The notes beneath the pieces were generated by a model that worked only from the letters and a program-made list of their open reading frames with translations, did no database searches and was not told where the DNA came from. A program made the position numbers and the translations under genes. A stretch of DNA of 64,000 nt from Zea mays (taxonomy: Eukaryota > Streptophyta > Magnoliopsida > Poales > Poaceae), in assembly GCF_902167145.1 (NCBI RefSeq), contig NC_050101.1:113737789-113801788 (forward strand). Direction: 5' to 3'. Shown in pieces: positions 19,539 to 31,454 of the stretch. Position 1 is the first letter of the stretch, and each line of letters begins with the position of its first letter.

Positions 19539-20566
19539 TCATCGTCTGGTGGGGAGCGTCAAGATGCGGAGGTTGACGAGCACGGGCAAGACGAGGACGG
19601 CGATGAGCACGATGCTGGCGAGGATGGCGATGCACATCCACTTGCGGCTGCTCTTCTGGTACTCGCGCGCGGACTCCAGCTCGACGGTGCCCCTGCGCAC
19701 GAAGGAGCTGGCGTGCGCGACGTGGCTCTCGATGTCGTTGAGCTGGTGGCCCTGCGCCTCGACCAGCGCCGCCATGTCGAGGAACACCTGGTGCAGGTCC
19801 ATGAGGCTGCGCTCGATGTCCTTCACGGCGTCGTGCCGCTCCTGGATCTCCGAGATGGTGTCCATCACCTGCCCGCGCCCTTGCTCCTGGATCGCCTTCT
19901 GCAGGAACGACTCGCTCTCCCCGGACGAGATGAGCGCCTCGATCGTGCTGTCCTCCGGCTTCTCCCCCGTCACCGTGTAGTACCGCCGCGCTACCGTCTC
20001 CTTGTACTCCGCGGCCATCCTCGCCCTCAGCCCCTGGATTAATGGAAGAGCGCGCGCGCGCGCGTCCATTAATTAATTAACTTTCTACATGTCGTCACCA
20101 CCACCAAGCACAAGCAAGCAATATACTATACCTGGAAGTCGTCCATGAGGTCCTTGAGCTTCTTGCCGAGGCCGGCGACGACGGAGGTGCGAGTGCGGTC
20201 CGTGGAGGACCCCGGCCCGCAGCCGGGCACCTTGCGCGAGGTGGCGTTGGAGCGGTCGAGGTCCTCGAGCTTGGTCTTGATGGCCTTGGCGCGGCGCAGC
20301 ACCTGCTCGACGTCCTTGTCCATGCGGGAGCGGAGGGACTTGACGGTGCGGGCGTCGTGCGCCGTCTTGGTCTCCTCGTTGGTGGACTGGAGGCCCTTGT
20401 ACATGCCCTCCAGACCGCGCATGTCGTCCTTCACCGCCTCCACATCCTCGAAGAACTTGTCGAGGTTAATCACGCTCTCGCCGCCGGCCTCCGCGCCCCC
20501 CGCCGACGTCGCCACGCTCGAGTCCGCATACTTCTTGAACGAGCTCGACGAGAACAGGTCGTTCAT
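19539..20566 (-). CDS. SYP124: Syntaxin, SYP12x group, SYP124-like Qa-SNARE
   Basis: A plasma-membrane Qa-SNARE that drives fusion of secretory vesicles. Two exons: 20566-20132 and 20033-19539. The 98-bp intron (20131-20034) has a GT donor (CAG|GTATAG) and an AG acceptor (CCAG|GGGCTG). Joining them keeps frame and gives 309 aa, close to the usual 300-310. The start is [13 protein letters not shown], as in SYP123/124/125; the GTG six bases upstream is not a start. An N-terminal Habc bundle (about 35-170) includes [10 protein letters not shown] and [16 protein letters not shown]. The SNARE motif (about 195-265) contains the central Gln in LHQVFLDMA, and a C-terminal membrane anchor begins near residue 276 ([17 protein letters not shown]). 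Resemblance is strongest to the Arabidopsis SYP124 type, known for pollen and tip-growing cells. The expression site here is inference. No damage seen. Confidence 0.95.
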
Positions 20567-20852
20567 CTTCACAACAATCTACCAGGTCATGCAGCGCGCG
20601 GAAAGCCACAGAGAAACTGAAACAGGGAAATGGCGCGGCGGAACAAGAGAGCTACGACGGCGAGTTTCAAAGAATGGTCATGGCTTGCCTTCCTAGATGG
20701 ATATATGGCGTCACCAAATGGCGGGAAGTGGTAGAAAGGAAGGCCTCCCTCCCCTCTAGGGGACAAGTGTTTCTCTCTCTCTAATTGTGGCAATGCGGCA
20801 TGCATGGTCATGGTCTCATCATCAGTGTCTTGCTCCGGTCATTCTAACGGCA

Positions 20853-20868
20853 TGTGTATATATATATG
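20853..20868 (-). promoter_or_regulatory. Candidate TATA region of the syntaxin gene
   Basis: A CATATATATATACA stretch on the minus strand about 290 bp upstream of the start codon. The only other notable element between it and the ATG is a short CT-rich run near 20775. Position and composition alone support this. Confidence 0.35.
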
Positions 20869-20869
20869 C

Positions 20870-21686
20870 AAGGCACACCTCGATCAATTTTGCCCTATAG
20901 TCTATACCGAGTTGCCTCCTCGTCCTCTATACTCATTTTGCATTAAGACGGAGGATGAATTAGGCAATCAAATCTCTCCAAAACTATGGCATATATTTTT
21001 CTTAGTCAGAACATATATGATAAATAAATTATCTTATGTACGGCTATAGTTTTAACTAAATGTTGCTATCTCTAGCGTAAAGGGTTATACAACCTAGATT
21101 CTAAACCTACCCATTAGCCTATAACTAAGTTAATCTTCCCTGTGTGCTCCCTCGTGATTGTGGCCTCGGCCCATCTTGATAGCTCGGCCCAGCCGGACAG
21201 CCCAACACCATGCACGTAGTTGAAAGGTGATCCAGACCAGACGCATACGCATCCATATCAAACCTGATATCTCCCTCCTTCCGACGGCGGCGCGCGAGAC
21301 ACAAGACAATTTGTTAGATTGTTGGTTGCTGTGTGGGTGCTGACACTGGCAATAGTTACAATTTGTTAGATTGAAATATGTGTTGACGGCGGCGTCCTCC
21401 AAAAGCTTGTGCATATTTGGCTTGTTTCTTTGCCAATAATGTTTGTTGGCCTATTTCACGTACGTACTCTCTATTGGTTAGATTGTTTCTAGTGCTCTTT
21501 ACTTGTATCAGCATATATATATCATCGATTTTACTCGTCGTCTTTTGATTTCTACCGCTCGGCCGGTTTTGATTTTTTTGAGAACCGAAGTTTTCTGAAC
21601 GCTGAAAAAACCGAACCTGCAGCCCTACTTCAGTCGGGCTCTCTCCAGCAACTTGTACAGTTGTACTTTACTCACTTCTATCAATA
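20870..21686. other. Intergenic sequence upstream of the syntaxin gene
   Basis: AT-rich host sequence, presumably the distal promoter of the syntaxin gene. No gene-like frame found. It ends at the A that flanks Helitron 1. Confidence 0.45.
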
Positions 21687-22057
21687 CTAGCTGAGTGTCC
21701 GTACGTTGCAACGGGAATATATAATACCAGTATATTACGATAACTTATATACAAAATATGTGTTATATTATTATAAGAAAATGTTTCATAATCACTTTGT
21801 GATCCTAGCCATACATAAATTTTGTTATTTTAATCTAATTGTTTCACCACTACATTACAACCATCAGTATCATGCAGACTTCGATATATGCCACGATTTG
21901 TATGGTCTCATCATTGGAGAGCACGTTCTACACATGTCGAAAGAAATTCCCTCATACATCATTAGTCATCAGACACGCACCACCATACACTTTTGCTTAA
22001 ACAAAAAGGTAAGTGTGTGTGTTTGCGAAGAAAATTAAAAGCAAGCCGGCACAAAAG

Positions 22058-22690
22058 CTACCCTGACTGTGGCGAGAATGACGAACTGGTCACTGTTGTC
22101 AATCCTCCTCTACGTCACCTCCGGCGCCAAGATGACGCCACAATTCTCGATATAGTAGTCGTCGAACGCGCGCGACATGACGAGTACCGATGACTCTTGG
22201 TTGGGCTGCCAAACGAAGTGCACCCTGGGCTCATCAGTGAGATAGTACCCGTGGCCGTTGCACCACCGGATGCGCTACTCCACTACATACATCATGTTCG
22301 AGGACACTCACACAACGTCAGCAACATCCATCGTCCCAGCGCATAAGAATTCATGTCCAGTCAGTAATGATTTATGTGGCAGATTAGGCTTCAGGTGGAC
22401 GATGAGCTGGACGGCGTGATGGCGTCGTCGTCGGATGCGGTGTCCAGAACAACCCGAGAGTCGTCGACGTTGGCGACAACCATGAGGCCCCGCTGCTTAA
22501 CGATGGACAGCGCGGTGCAGCTGCTCTGGACCACGTCCAAGCGGCGGCTTCGCGGGAGCTTGTCGTACATAGCGGCGCATGCGACTACGTAGGACTGCTT
22601 CTAGAGGTCGAACTGACAGTCGCCAAGCTTCTTCTCGTTATCGATGAGCGACGCCAACGCAAGTGCCTCCTGCTCATGGTGTTTGTTCGG
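22058..22690 (-). pseudogene. Captured PP2C phosphatase fragment (copy 1)
   Basis: The minus strand shows pieces of a plant PP2C: EALALASLIDNEKKLGDCQF, then CAAMYDKL, TALSIVK and VANVDDSRVVLDTASDD (the GDSR metal-site block, here with Asp for Gly), separated from a downstream block near 22060-22250 by intron-like sequence. Frames shift and stop, and the N- and C-terminal parts of the phosphatase are missing. Intron-like spacers show that DNA, not a cDNA, was captured. Not expected to be active. Confidence 0.7.
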
Positions 22691-23001
22691 AGTTTCAAGT
22701 AAGAAACATGGATTCATGCTCGGCGTTGGTTTATGAAAATGACTCACAAGTCTGATCCATGGAAAAATTATTACGAAGAAAAAATGTCACACATGCAAAA
22801 AGGGAATTTAAGTATAATACATTATTCAAACAAAAGAAATTGCATGCAAAGCTCTTTTTTAAATAATATTACCTCTATCCAAAAATATAATTCAAGAATC
22901 TCGATGATACTTATCTACTACTACGTATTGTGCAAGGGTAGCAAGTGAGCTTGGTGAGAGATGTAGTAGATGTGTTTCCTGTCATAGATGTAGACATAAA
23001 C

Positions 23002-23087
23002 ACACATGTGGTGTAGCGGTAGCTACTCTTGGCCTTTGCTTGAGAGGTCACAGGTTCAAATCCCCTTGAAGACATGTGTTTTTTTAA
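23002..23087 (+). repeat. tRNA-like SINE (copy 1)
   Basis: It has pol III promoter boxes at correct spacing: an A-box-like TGGTGTAGCGG (23009-23019) and a B-box GGTTCAAATCC (23053-23063) 33 bp apart. A run of seven T follows. No full cloverleaf forms, so it is not a functional tRNA. The T-run end resembles p-SINE-type plant SINEs. The same unit is in Helitron 2. Confidence 0.5.
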
Positions 23088-23792
23088 TTTTAGCTAGACG
23101 TAGGATGTACGGGGGAATATGAATGGGAATGGGCTTTGCGGGGAGGGGGAATGAGAAAGACAGAACAAGGAATGAGAATGGGAATGGTGGCAGAACGGGA
23201 ATGACAGAACAGTGGCAGAACAAGAATGGTGGTAGAACACGGAATGACCGACTACTCTTGCAGCCTTAATAAGTAGTAGAGATGAATATACTAGAAATTT
23301 GATTAATGTAAGCGTACACGCGCATGTTAGCATGTATGAGAGACAAATATATATGTTATACTAGCTGAATGCCCGTGCGTTGCAACGGGAATATATAATA
23401 TGAGTACACTACGATAACTTATATACAAAATGTGTTTTATACCGTTACGAGAAAAAGTTTCAAAATCAATTTGTGATTCTGGCCATACATAAATTTTGTT
23501 ATTTATAATCTATCAGTTTCACCACTACATTGCAACCATCAGTATCATGCAGACTTCGATATATGTCACGATTTGCATGGTCTCATCATTATAGAGCATG
23601 TTCCACACATACCGGAAGAAATTACATCGTACATCGTTAGTCATCAGACACATACCACCATACGCTTTTGCATAAACAAAAAGGCAAGTGTGTGTTTGCG
23701 AAGAGAATTAAAGGCAAGCCGGCACAAAAAGCTACCCCAACGATGGCGATGATGACGAACTGGTCATTGTTGTCGGTCCTCCTCTGCGTCAC

Positions 23793-25014
23793 TGAGAGCA
23801 CCTAGAGGGGGGGGTGAATAGGTGATCCTGTAAAAACTTAAACTTATAGCCACAAAACTTGATTAGGCGTTAGCACAGTTTATGCCAAGTGGCTAGAGAG
23901 GAGTCAAAACACAATAACCACAAGAATCCAATCACAGAGATGACACAGTGGTTATCCCGTGGTTCGGCCAAGTACAAAACTTGCCTACTCCACGTTGTGG
24001 CGTCCCAACGGACGAGAGTTGCACTCAACTCCTCTCAAGTGATCCAATGATCAACTTGAATACCACGGTGTTCTTGCTTTTCTTTTCTCAATCCCGTTTG
24101 CGAGGAATCTCCACAACTTGGAGCCTCTCGCCCTTACAAAAGATGTTCACAGAGAATCACAGAGCAAGGGAGGGATTAGCAACTCACACACGACACAAAG
24201 ATCACAGCGAATACGCACACACAAGACCCAGACTTGAGCTCAAAAGACTAGCACACTAGAACGGAGCTCAAATCACTAGAATGTCGAACAAGTGCGCGAG
24301 ATTGATGTGTGAGTGATCAAGAGTGCTCAAGGAATGCTTGTTGTTCTCCTCCATGCGCCTAGGGGTCCCTTTTATAGCCCCAAGGCAGCTAGGAGCCGTT
24401 GAGAACAAATCTGGAAGGCCATCTTTGCCTTCTGTCGTCGGGCGCACCGGACAGTCCGGTGCACACCGGACACTGTCCGGTGCCCGATTTATTTCCATAA
24501 ACAGCGAAGCCGACCGTTGCCGACCGTTGCAGATCTGGCGCACCGGACAGTCCGGTGCACACCGGACAGTCCGGTGCTTCCTTCCGACCGTTGGCTCGGC
24601 CACGTGTCGCGCGCCGATCGCGCGGCCGACCGTTGGCCCGGCTGACCGTTGGCTCACCGGACAGTCCGGTGCACACCGGACAGTCCGGTGAATTTTAGCC
24701 GAAGTCGCCGGAGAAAAACCCGAGAGCGGCTGGTTTGCTCCGCGCTGGTCTGGCGCACCGGACACTGTCCGGTGCACACCGGACAGTCCGGTGCCCCAGC
24801 CCGAAGCAGCCCTCCACTCCTCTTCTTCTTCCTGTTTCTAACACTTAGACAAGAATATTAGTACACAAAACCAATGTACTAAGGCTTAGAAACATACCTT
24901 AACTTGTGATTTGCACTTTGTTCATCCATGGGCATATTTTCACATTTAAGCACTTGTGTTTGCACTCAATCACCAAAATACTTAGAAATGGCCCAAAGGC
25001 ACATTTCCCTTTCA
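23793..25014 (-). repeat. 3' LTR of Sirevirus 1 (1222 bp)
   Basis: TGAGAGCACC...CCCTTTCA in plus orientation. It contains clusters of the palindrome CACCGGACAGTCCGGTG (24440-24800), a feature of Sirevirus LTRs, and a TATA box on the minus strand at 24370-24376. Confidence 0.96.
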
Positions 25015-25802
25015 ATCTCCCCCTTTTTGGTGATTTATGCCAACACAACATAAAGCAAGTGGAACAAGTGCAAAACTACTTCAAATAAAAACTAACTTTG
25101 AGTTTTATTCAATTTTGACATATATGGATCATCCTTTGCCACCACTTGGTTTGTTTTTGCAAATCAAACTCAAATCTCTATCTCTAAGTCAAACATACAT
25201 ATTGAAGCATAAAGAGAGTCATTCCAAAGAATTTGACCACGGATTTCAAAAACTCCCCCTTTTTCCCATAATCAACATTTCTCCCCACAAGAAGCCAACT
25301 TTTGACAAAAGAGACAATACAAGAGTTTTGACAAACCAAAAGCTCTATTATACTTTTTCGAAATTTCTCAAGTGGTAGCTGATCCATTTATTGCTTTGGC
25401 CCTTTATTTTCTCCCCCTTTGGCATCAAGCACCAAAACGGGATCAATCTTGGCCCTTTTAACCCCATTGCCTCACCAAAGTCTTCAATTAAGAGCAAATG
25501 GCAATAAGATTTCATGAGATGAACTTGGAATTAGTTACCCTCTCATCGGAGTGCAGTGGAAGTCTTTCATGGTCCAAGTCCACCTTTTCCCTTTCAATCC
25601 TCCTTCGAGACTAAATTATCAAACTCAAGCACATGGTTAGTCTCAAAGGGTCAAGTTGTAACACATCTCCCCCTAAACATGTGCATCACTTTGCAACGGA
25701 CTTGTGAGGTCCAGGGAGTGTTTGTACAACTTGAGCACCATAATAAGCAACAAAATGCAAAAAGGACCATGATCAAAAGCATAAGTACATGTATGCTACA
25801 AT
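25015..25802 (-). other. Multiple polypurine tracts of Sirevirus 1
   Basis: The non-coding stretch between pol and the 3' LTR. Next to the LTR lies the main tract (minus strand AAAAAGGGGGAGAT, 25015-25028). Further AAAGGGGGAG-like copies occur near 25252, 25409 and 25668, with a weaker one near 25280. Repeated tracts of this kind are a known mark of Sireviruses. No ORF of its own. Confidence 0.85.
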
Positions 25803-28800
25803 TCAATCCAGGTTCCGCGAATCTATGACATTTAGCTCACTACGCAACCTGCAAAAGGTCTTCTCATCTAGAGGCTTAGTGAAGATATCGGCTAGCTGGT
25901 TCTCGGTGCTAACATGAAACACTTCGATATCTCCCTTTTGCTGGTGGTCTCTCAAAAAGTGATGCCGGATGTCTATGTGCTTTGTGCGGCTGTGCTCAAT
26001 AGGATTCTCCGCCATGCGGATAGCACTCTCATTGTCACATAGGAGTGGGACTTTGCTCAGATTGTAGCCAAAGTCCCGGAGGGTTTGCCTCATCCAAAGT
26101 AGTTGCGCGCAACACTGACCTGCGGCAACGTACTCGGCCTCAGCGGTGGATAGGGCAACGGAGGTTTGTTTCTTAGAGTTCCATGACACCAGGGACCTTC
26201 CTAAGAATTGGCACGTCCCCGATGTACTCTTCCTATCGACCTTACATCCAGCATAGTTGGAGTCTGAGTATCCAACTAAGTCAAAGGTAGACCCCTTTGG
26301 ATACCAGAGCCCGAAGCAAGGCGTAGCAACCAAATATCTAAGAATTCGCTTCACCGCCACTAAGTGACATTCCTTAGGATCGGATTGAAATCTAGCACAC
26401 ATGCATACGCTAAGCATAATATCCGGTCTACTAGCACATAAGTAAAGCAAAGAACCTATCATTGACCGGTATGCTTTTTGATCAACGGACTTACCTCCTT
26501 TGTTGAGGTCGGTGTGTCCGTCGGTTCCCATCGGAGTCTTTGCGGGCTTGGCGTCCTTCATCCCAAACCTCTTTAGCAAGTCTTGCGTGTACTTCGTTTG
26601 GGAGATGAAAGTGCCGTCCTTGAGTTGCTTCACTTGGAATCCAAGGAAGTAGTTCAACTCGCCCATCATCGACATCTCGAATTTCTGCGTCATCACCCTG
26701 CTAAACTCTTCACAAGACTTTTGGTTAGTAGAACCAAATATTATGTCATCGACATAGATTTGGCACACAAACAAATCACCCTCACATGTCTTTGTAAAAA
26801 GAGTTGGATCGGCTTTCCCAACCTTGAAAGCATTAGCAATTAAAAAGTCTCTAAGGCATTCATACCATGCTCTTGGGGCTTGCTTAAGTCCATAGAGCGC
26901 CTTAGAGAGCTTACACACATGGTCGGGGTACCGTTCATCCTCGAAGCCAGGGGGTTGCTCCACGTACACCTCCTCTTTGATTGGCCCGTTGAGGAAAGCG
27001 CTCTTCACATCCATTTGGTACAACCTGAAAGAATGGTGAGCGGCATATGCTAGCAAGATACGAATTGACTCTAGTCTAGCCACAGGAGCAAAAGTCTCCT
27101 CAAAGTCCAAACCTGCGACTTGGGCATAACCTTTTGCCACAAGTCGAGCCTTGTTCCTCGTCATCACTCCGTGCTCGTCCTGTTTGTTGCGGAACACCCA
27201 CTTGGTTCCCACAACATTTTGCTTCGGACGAGGCACCAGTGTCCAAACTTCATTGCGCTTGAAATTGTTGAGCTCCTCCTGCATGGCCAACACCCAGTCC
27301 GGATCTAGCAAGGCCTCCTCTACCCTGAAAGGCTCAATAGAGGAGACAAAAGAGTAATGCTCACAAAAATTAACTAATCGAGATCGAGTAGTTACTCCCT
27401 TGCTAATGTCACCCAGAATTTGATCGACGGGATGATCCCTTTGAATCATCGCTCGAACTTGGGTTGGAGGTGCCGGTTGCGCTTCTTCCTCCATCACTTG
27501 ATCATCTTGTGCTCCCCCTTGATCAAGCGCCTCCACTTGAGGTACCTGTTCGTCATCTTCGGTTGGGGGATGCACCATAGTTGAGGAAGAAGGTTGATCT
27601 CGTTCATCTTGTTCCTGTGGCCGTACTTCTCCAATCGCCATGGTTCGTATAGCGGCCGTCGGAACATCTTCTTCATCTACATCATCACAATCAACAACTT
27701 GCTCTCTTGGAGAGCCATTAGTCTCATCAAATACAACGTCGCTAGAGACTTCAACCAAACCCGATGATTTGTTGAAGACTCTATACGCCTTTGTATTTGA
27801 GTCATAACCTAATAGAAACCCTTCTACAGCTTTGGGAGCAAACTTAGAATTTCTACCCTTCTTCACTAGAATGTAGCATTTACTCCCAAATACACGAAAG
27901 TACGATACATTGGGTTTGTTACCGGTTAGTAGCTCATACGACGTCTTCTTGAGGAGGCGATGAAGGTAGACCCTGTTGATGGCGTGGCAAGCAGTGTTAA
28001 CGGCTTCCGTCCAAAAGCACTCGGGGGTCTTGAACTCTCCTAGCATCGTCCTCGCCATATCGATGAGCGTCCTGTTCTTCCTCTCTACCACACCATTTTG
28101 CTGTGGTGTGTAGGGAGCGGAGAACTCGTGCTTGATCCCTTCCTCTTCAAGGAACTCCTCCACTTGAAGGTTCTTGAACTCGGATCCGTTGTCGCTCCTT
28201 ATCTTCTTCACTTTGAGCTCAAACTCATTTTGAGCTCTCCTGAGGAAGCGTTTGAGAGTCCCTTGGGTTTCGGACTTTTCCTGCAAAAAGAACACCCAAG
28301 TGAAGCGGGAAAAGTCATCAACAATAACTAAACCATACTTACTTCCTCCTATGCTCAGATAGGCGACGGGTCCAAAAAGGTCCATATGCAGCATCTCCAA
28401 GGGTCTTGATGTCGTCATCACATTTTTGGTGTGATGAGAGCCTCCCACCTGTTTCCCTGTTTGGCAAGCTGCACAAGGTCTATCTTTTTCGAATTGAACA
28501 TTAGTTAGACCTATCACGTGTTCTCCCTTTAGAAGCTTGTGAAGGTTCTTCATCCCCACATGTGCTAAGCGGCGATGCCACAGCCAGCCCATGCTAGTCT
28601 TAGCTATTAAGCATGCATCTAGACCGGCCTCTTCTTTTGCAAAATCTACTAAATAAAGTTTGCCGTCTAATACACCCTTAAAAGCTAGTGAACCATCACT
28701 TCTTCTAAAGACAGACACATCTACATTTGTAAATAGACAGTTATATCCCATATTGCATAATTGACTCACAGATAGCAGATTATATCCAAGAGACTCAACT

Positions 28801-29009
28801 AAAAACACATTAGATATGGAGTGCTCATTAGAAATTGCAATTTTACCTAAACCTTTTACCTTGCCTTGATTCCCATCACCGAATATAATTGAATCTTGAG
28901 AATCTTTATTCTTGACATAGGAGGTGAACATCTTCTTCTCCCTCGTCATATGGTTTGTGCATCCGCTGTCGATAATCCAGCTTGAACCCCCGGATGCATA
29001 AACCTGCAA
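25803..29009 (-). CDS. pol: Sirevirus 1 pol: protease, integrase, RT, RNase H
   Basis: An uninterrupted 1068-codon frame ending at 25803. Domains in copia order: protease DSG in [12 protein letters not shown] (about residue 12), GAG-pre-integrase [16 protein letters not shown] (about 145), integrase with [13 protein letters not shown] (about 210), DNGSEFKN (about 275) and [14 protein letters not shown] (about 305), RT with YVDDIIFGS (about 753), and RNase H with [15 protein letters not shown] (about 915) and [13 protein letters not shown] (about 1008). The frame is open upstream of 29009, which is a TTG, and lies +1 relative to gag. No damage seen. Confidence 0.96.
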   Translation of the reverse strand: MQVYASGGSSWIIDSGCTNHMTREKKMFTSYVKNKDSQDSIIFGDGNQGKVKGLGKIAISNEHSISNVFLVESLGYNLLSVSQLCNMGYNCLFTNVDVSVFRRSDGSLAFKGVLDGKLYLVDFAKEEAGLDACLIAKTSMGWLWHRRLAHVGMKNLHKLLKGEHVIGLTNVQFEKDRPCAACQTGKQVGGSHHTKNVMTTSRPLEMLHMDLFGPVAYLSIGGSKYGLVIVDDFSRFTWVFFLQEKSETQGTLKRFLRRAQNEFELKVKKIRSDNGSEFKNLQVEEFLEEEGIKHEFSAPYTPQQNGVVERKNRTLIDMARTMLGEFKTPECFWTEAVNTACHAINRVYLHRLLKKTSYELLTGNKPNVSYFRVFGSKCYILVKKGRNSKFAPKAVEGFLLGYDSNTKAYRVFNKSSGLVEVSSDVVFDETNGSPREQVVDCDDVDEEDVPTAAIRTMAIGEVRPQEQDERDQPSSSTMVHPPTEDDEQVPQVEALDQGGAQDDQVMEEEAQPAPPTQVRAMIQRDHPVDQILGDISKGVTTRSRLVNFCEHYSFVSSIEPFRVEEALLDPDWVLAMQEELNNFKRNEVWTLVPRPKQNVVGTKWVFRNKQDEHGVMTRNKARLVAKGYAQVAGLDFEETFAPVARLESIRILLAYAAHHSFRLYQMDVKSAFLNGPIKEEVYVEQPPGFEDERYPDHVCKLSKALYGLKQAPRAWYECLRDFLIANAFKVGKADPTLFTKTCEGDLFVCQIYVDDIIFGSTNQKSCEEFSRVMTQKFEMSMMGELNYFLGFQVKQLKDGTFISQTKYTQDLLKRFGMKDAKPAKTPMGTDGHTDLNKGGKSVDQKAYRSMIGSLLYLCASRPDIMLSVCMCARFQSDPKECHLVAVKRILRYLVATPCFGLWYPKGSTFDLVGYSDSNYAGCKVDRKSTSGTCQFLGRSLVSWNSKKQTSVALSTAEAEYVAAGQCCAQLLWMRQTLRDFGYNLSKVPLLCDNESAIRMAENPIEHSRTKHIDIRHHFLRDHQQKGDIEVFHVSTENQLADIFTKPLDEKTFCRLRSELNVIDSRNLD

Positions 29010-29016
29010 GGCAAAT

Positions 29017-31404
29017 TTAGGCTTGGGACTTAGGTACCCAACTCTTGTTGGGTCCTACAAGGTTAGTCACAATTTCCTTAGGGACCCAAATGCAAGTTTT
29101 ATCACCTTTGCATTTTGCCCCTAACTTCCTAGCAATTACTTTTCTATCCTTTCTACAAATTGCAAATGAAGCATTCAAAGCACAATAAATTGTAGAGGGT
29201 TCATTTACTACTTTTCTATGAACATTTGCAACATTTCTTTTAGGAACAACATTTCTCCTAGTAACATTTCTATCATACACATAAGAAGAACTAGGAGCAA
29301 ACATGGCATGAGAATCATAAACATATGAATCAAAAGCATCATAACTTCTATTTCTAGTTTGTCTTTTATTATGATACAAAAAGGCATGGTTCCTTTTAGC
29401 ACTAGTAGCCATAGGGGCCTTCCCTTTCTCCTTGGCGGGAATGGGAGCCTTATGGCTTGTTAAGTTCTTGGCTTCCCTCTTGAAGCCAAGTCCATCCTTG
29501 ATTGAGGGGTGTCTACCAACCGTGTAGGCATCCCTAGCAAATTTTAGTTTTTCAAAATCACTTTTGCTAGTCTTAAGTTGAGCATTAAGACTAGCCACTT
29601 CATCACTCAATTTTGAAATGGAAACTAAGTGTTCACTACAAGCATTAATATCAACATCCTTACACTTAGTGCAAATTTCAACAAGTTCAACACAAGAGTT
29701 GGATTTTTGTGCTTTTACTAGTTTAGCATTTAAGTCATCATTGATGCTCTTTAATCTAGAAATTGAATCATGGCATGTAGACAATTCACAAGCAAGCATT
29801 TCATTTCTTTTAATTTCTAATGCAAGGGATTTTTGAGCCTCTACAAACTTATCATGTTCTTCATACAACAAATCCTCTTGCTTTTCTAAAAGTATATTCT
29901 TTTCATTCAAGGCATCAATTAATTCATTAATTTTGTCTATCTTAGATCTATCTAAGCCCTTGAACAAACATGAATAATCTACTTCATCCTCATCACTAGA
30001 TTCGTTCTCACTTGAAGAAGCATAGGTAGAGTTGCGAGTACATACCTTCTTCTCTCTTGCCATAAGGCATGTGTGACGCTCGTTGGGGAAGAGGGCTGAT
30101 TTGTTGAAGGCGGTGGCGGCAAGTCCTTCATTGTCGGAGTCGGAAGAGGAGCAATCCGAGTCCCACTCCTTGCCTAGATGCGCCTCGCCTTTTGCCTTCT
30201 TGTAATGCTTCTTCTTTTCCCTCTTGTTTCCCTTTTCCTGGTCACTATCATTATCGGGGCAGTTAGCGATAAAATGACCAATCTTACCGCACTTGAAGCA
30301 TGAGCGCTTCCCCTTTGTCTTGGTCTTGCTTGGCTGCCCCTTGTGACCCTTTAGCACCGTCTTGAAGCGTTTGATGATGAGAGCCATCTCCTCATCATTA
30401 AGTCCGACCGCCTCAATTTGTGCCACCTTGCTAGGTAGCGCCTCCTTGCTTCTTGTTGCTTTGAGAGCAAAAGGTTGTGGTTCGTTGATCGGTCCATTCA
30501 AGGCGTCGTCCACGTACCTTGCCTCCTTGATCATCATTCGCCCGCTGACGAATTTTCCTAAGACTTCTTCGGGCGACATTTTGGTGTACCTGGGATTCTC
30601 ACGAATATTATTCACCAAATGAGGATCAAGAACGGTAAAGGACCTTAGCATTAGTCGGACGACGTCGTGGTCCGTCCATCGTGTGCTTCCGTAGCTCCTT
30701 ATTTTGTTGATAAGGGTCTTGAGCCGGTTGTATGTTTGAGTTGGCTCCTCGCCCCTTATCATCGCGAACCGTCCAAGCTCGCCCTCCACCAACTCCATTT
30801 TGGTGAGCAAGGTAGCGTCATTTCCCTCATGAGAGATCTTGAGGGTATCCCAGATTTGCTTGGCGTTATCCAAGCCACTCACTTTATTATATTCATCCCT
30901 GCACAATGAGGCTAGAAGAACAGTAGTAGCTTGTGCATTCTTATGGATTTGCTCATTAATGAATATAGGACTATCCGAACTATTAAAGTGCATTCCACTA
31001 TCTACAATCTCCCATATGCTAGGATGGAGAGAGAATAGGTGACTACGCATTTTGTGGCTCCAAAATCCGTAGTCCTCCCCATCAAAGTGTGGGGGCTTGC
31101 CGAGTGGAATGGAAAGCAAATGTGAATTTGAACTTTGCGGAATACGAGAGTAGTCAAAAGAAAAGTTAGAATTAACCGGTTTCCTTTGCTCGTAGTCGTT
31201 GTGGTCGTTGTCCTTTTGGGAAGATGTAGACTCATCACTGTCGTCGTAGTAGACGATCTCCTTGATGCGCCTCGTCTTCTTCTTCTTCCCTTCCTTTCGT
31301 CTATGACCCGAGCCGGAGTCGGTAGGCTTGTCATCTTTGGGCTCATTGACGAAGGACTCCTTCTCCTTATCGTTGATCACGATTCCCTTCCCCTTAGGAT
31401 CCAT
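29017..31404 (-). CDS. gag: Sirevirus 1 gag
   Basis: 795 codons from ATG at 31404, 37 bp from the PBS. A Lys/Glu-rich N-terminus ([16 protein letters not shown]) precedes a copia gag domain ([20 protein letters not shown], then [20 protein letters not shown]). The zinc knuckle [14 protein letters not shown] is near residue 368 and an acidic Ser/Asp stretch follows. A long coiled coil spans about 480-640. Sirevirus Gag is longer than other copia Gags and its coiled coil is reported to bind dynein light chain; this copy has that layout. It ends SWVPKSQA and TAA, eight bases before the pol frame. Confidence 0.95.
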   Translation of the reverse strand: MDPKGKGIVINDKEKESFVNEPKDDKPTDSGSGHRRKEGKKKKTRRIKEIVYYDDSDESTSSQKDNDHNDYEQRKPVNSNFSFDYSRIPQSSNSHLLSIPLGKPPHFDGEDYGFWSHKMRSHLFSLHPSIWEIVDSGMHFNSSDSPIFINEQIHKNAQATTVLLASLCRDEYNKVSGLDNAKQIWDTLKISHEGNDATLLTKMELVEGELGRFAMIRGEEPTQTYNRLKTLINKIRSYGSTRWTDHDVVRLMLRSFTVLDPHLVNNIRENPRYTKMSPEEVLGKFVSGRMMIKEARYVDDALNGPINEPQPFALKATRSKEALPSKVAQIEAVGLNDEEMALIIKRFKTVLKGHKGQPSKTKTKGKRSCFKCGKIGHFIANCPDNDSDQEKGNKREKKKHYKKAKGEAHLGKEWDSDCSSSDSDNEGLAATAFNKSALFPNERHTCLMAREKKVCTRNSTYASSSENESSDEDEVDYSCLFKGLDRSKIDKINELIDALNEKNILLEKQEDLLYEEHDKFVEAQKSLALEIKRNEMLACELSTCHDSISRLKSINDDLNAKLVKAQKSNSCVELVEICTKCKDVDINACSEHLVSISKLSDEVASLNAQLKTSKSDFEKLKFARDAYTVGRHPSIKDGLGFKREAKNLTSHKAPIPAKEKGKAPMATSAKRNHAFLYHNKRQTRNRSYDAFDSYVYDSHAMFAPSSSYVYDRNVTRRNVVPKRNVANVHRKVVNEPSTIYCALNASFAICRKDRKVIARKLGAKCKGDKTCIWVPKEIVTNLVGPNKSWVPKSQA

Positions 31405-31440
31405 CTCTTCGGGCGGTTAGTCCCTTTCTCGAAGAGAACG

Positions 31441-31452
31441 GCTCCGATACCA
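31441..31452 (-). other. Primer binding site of Sirevirus 1
   Basis: The minus strand reads TGGTATCGGAGC, the initiator Met tRNA type PBS with one change, two bases inside the 5' LTR. Confidence 0.9.
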
Positions 31453-31454
31453 AT

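Larger units (their letters stand above)
21687..23282 (-). mobile_element. Helitron 1, non-autonomous, carries PP2C fragment
   Basis: On the minus strand it begins TCTCTACTACTTATTAAGG (23282) and ends in CTAG (21690-21687), inserted between A and T as Helitrons do. The 3' end has the maize-type signature: CGT..CAAC, then GTACG (normally GCACG), then CTAG. Its short hairpin is weakened relative to Helitron 2. The 1596-bp body has no Rep/helicase ORF. It carries a PP2C gene fragment, a tRNA-like SINE and a GGAATG-rich tract near the 5' end. Confidence 0.88.

Noticed and set aside
22058..22690. Functional PP2C gene
   Set aside because: Only internal pieces, with stops and frame changes, inside a Helitron; the N- and C-terminal parts are missing.
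23002..23087. A tRNA gene
   Set aside because: A- and B-boxes are present but no acceptor, D or anticodon stems form a cloverleaf, and the T-run end fits a SINE.
24389..24860. CRISPR-like regularly repeated palindromes CACCGGACAGTCCGGTG
   Set aside because: They lie inside Sirevirus LTRs, spacing is irregular, there are no unique spacers of constant length, and the genome is a plant.
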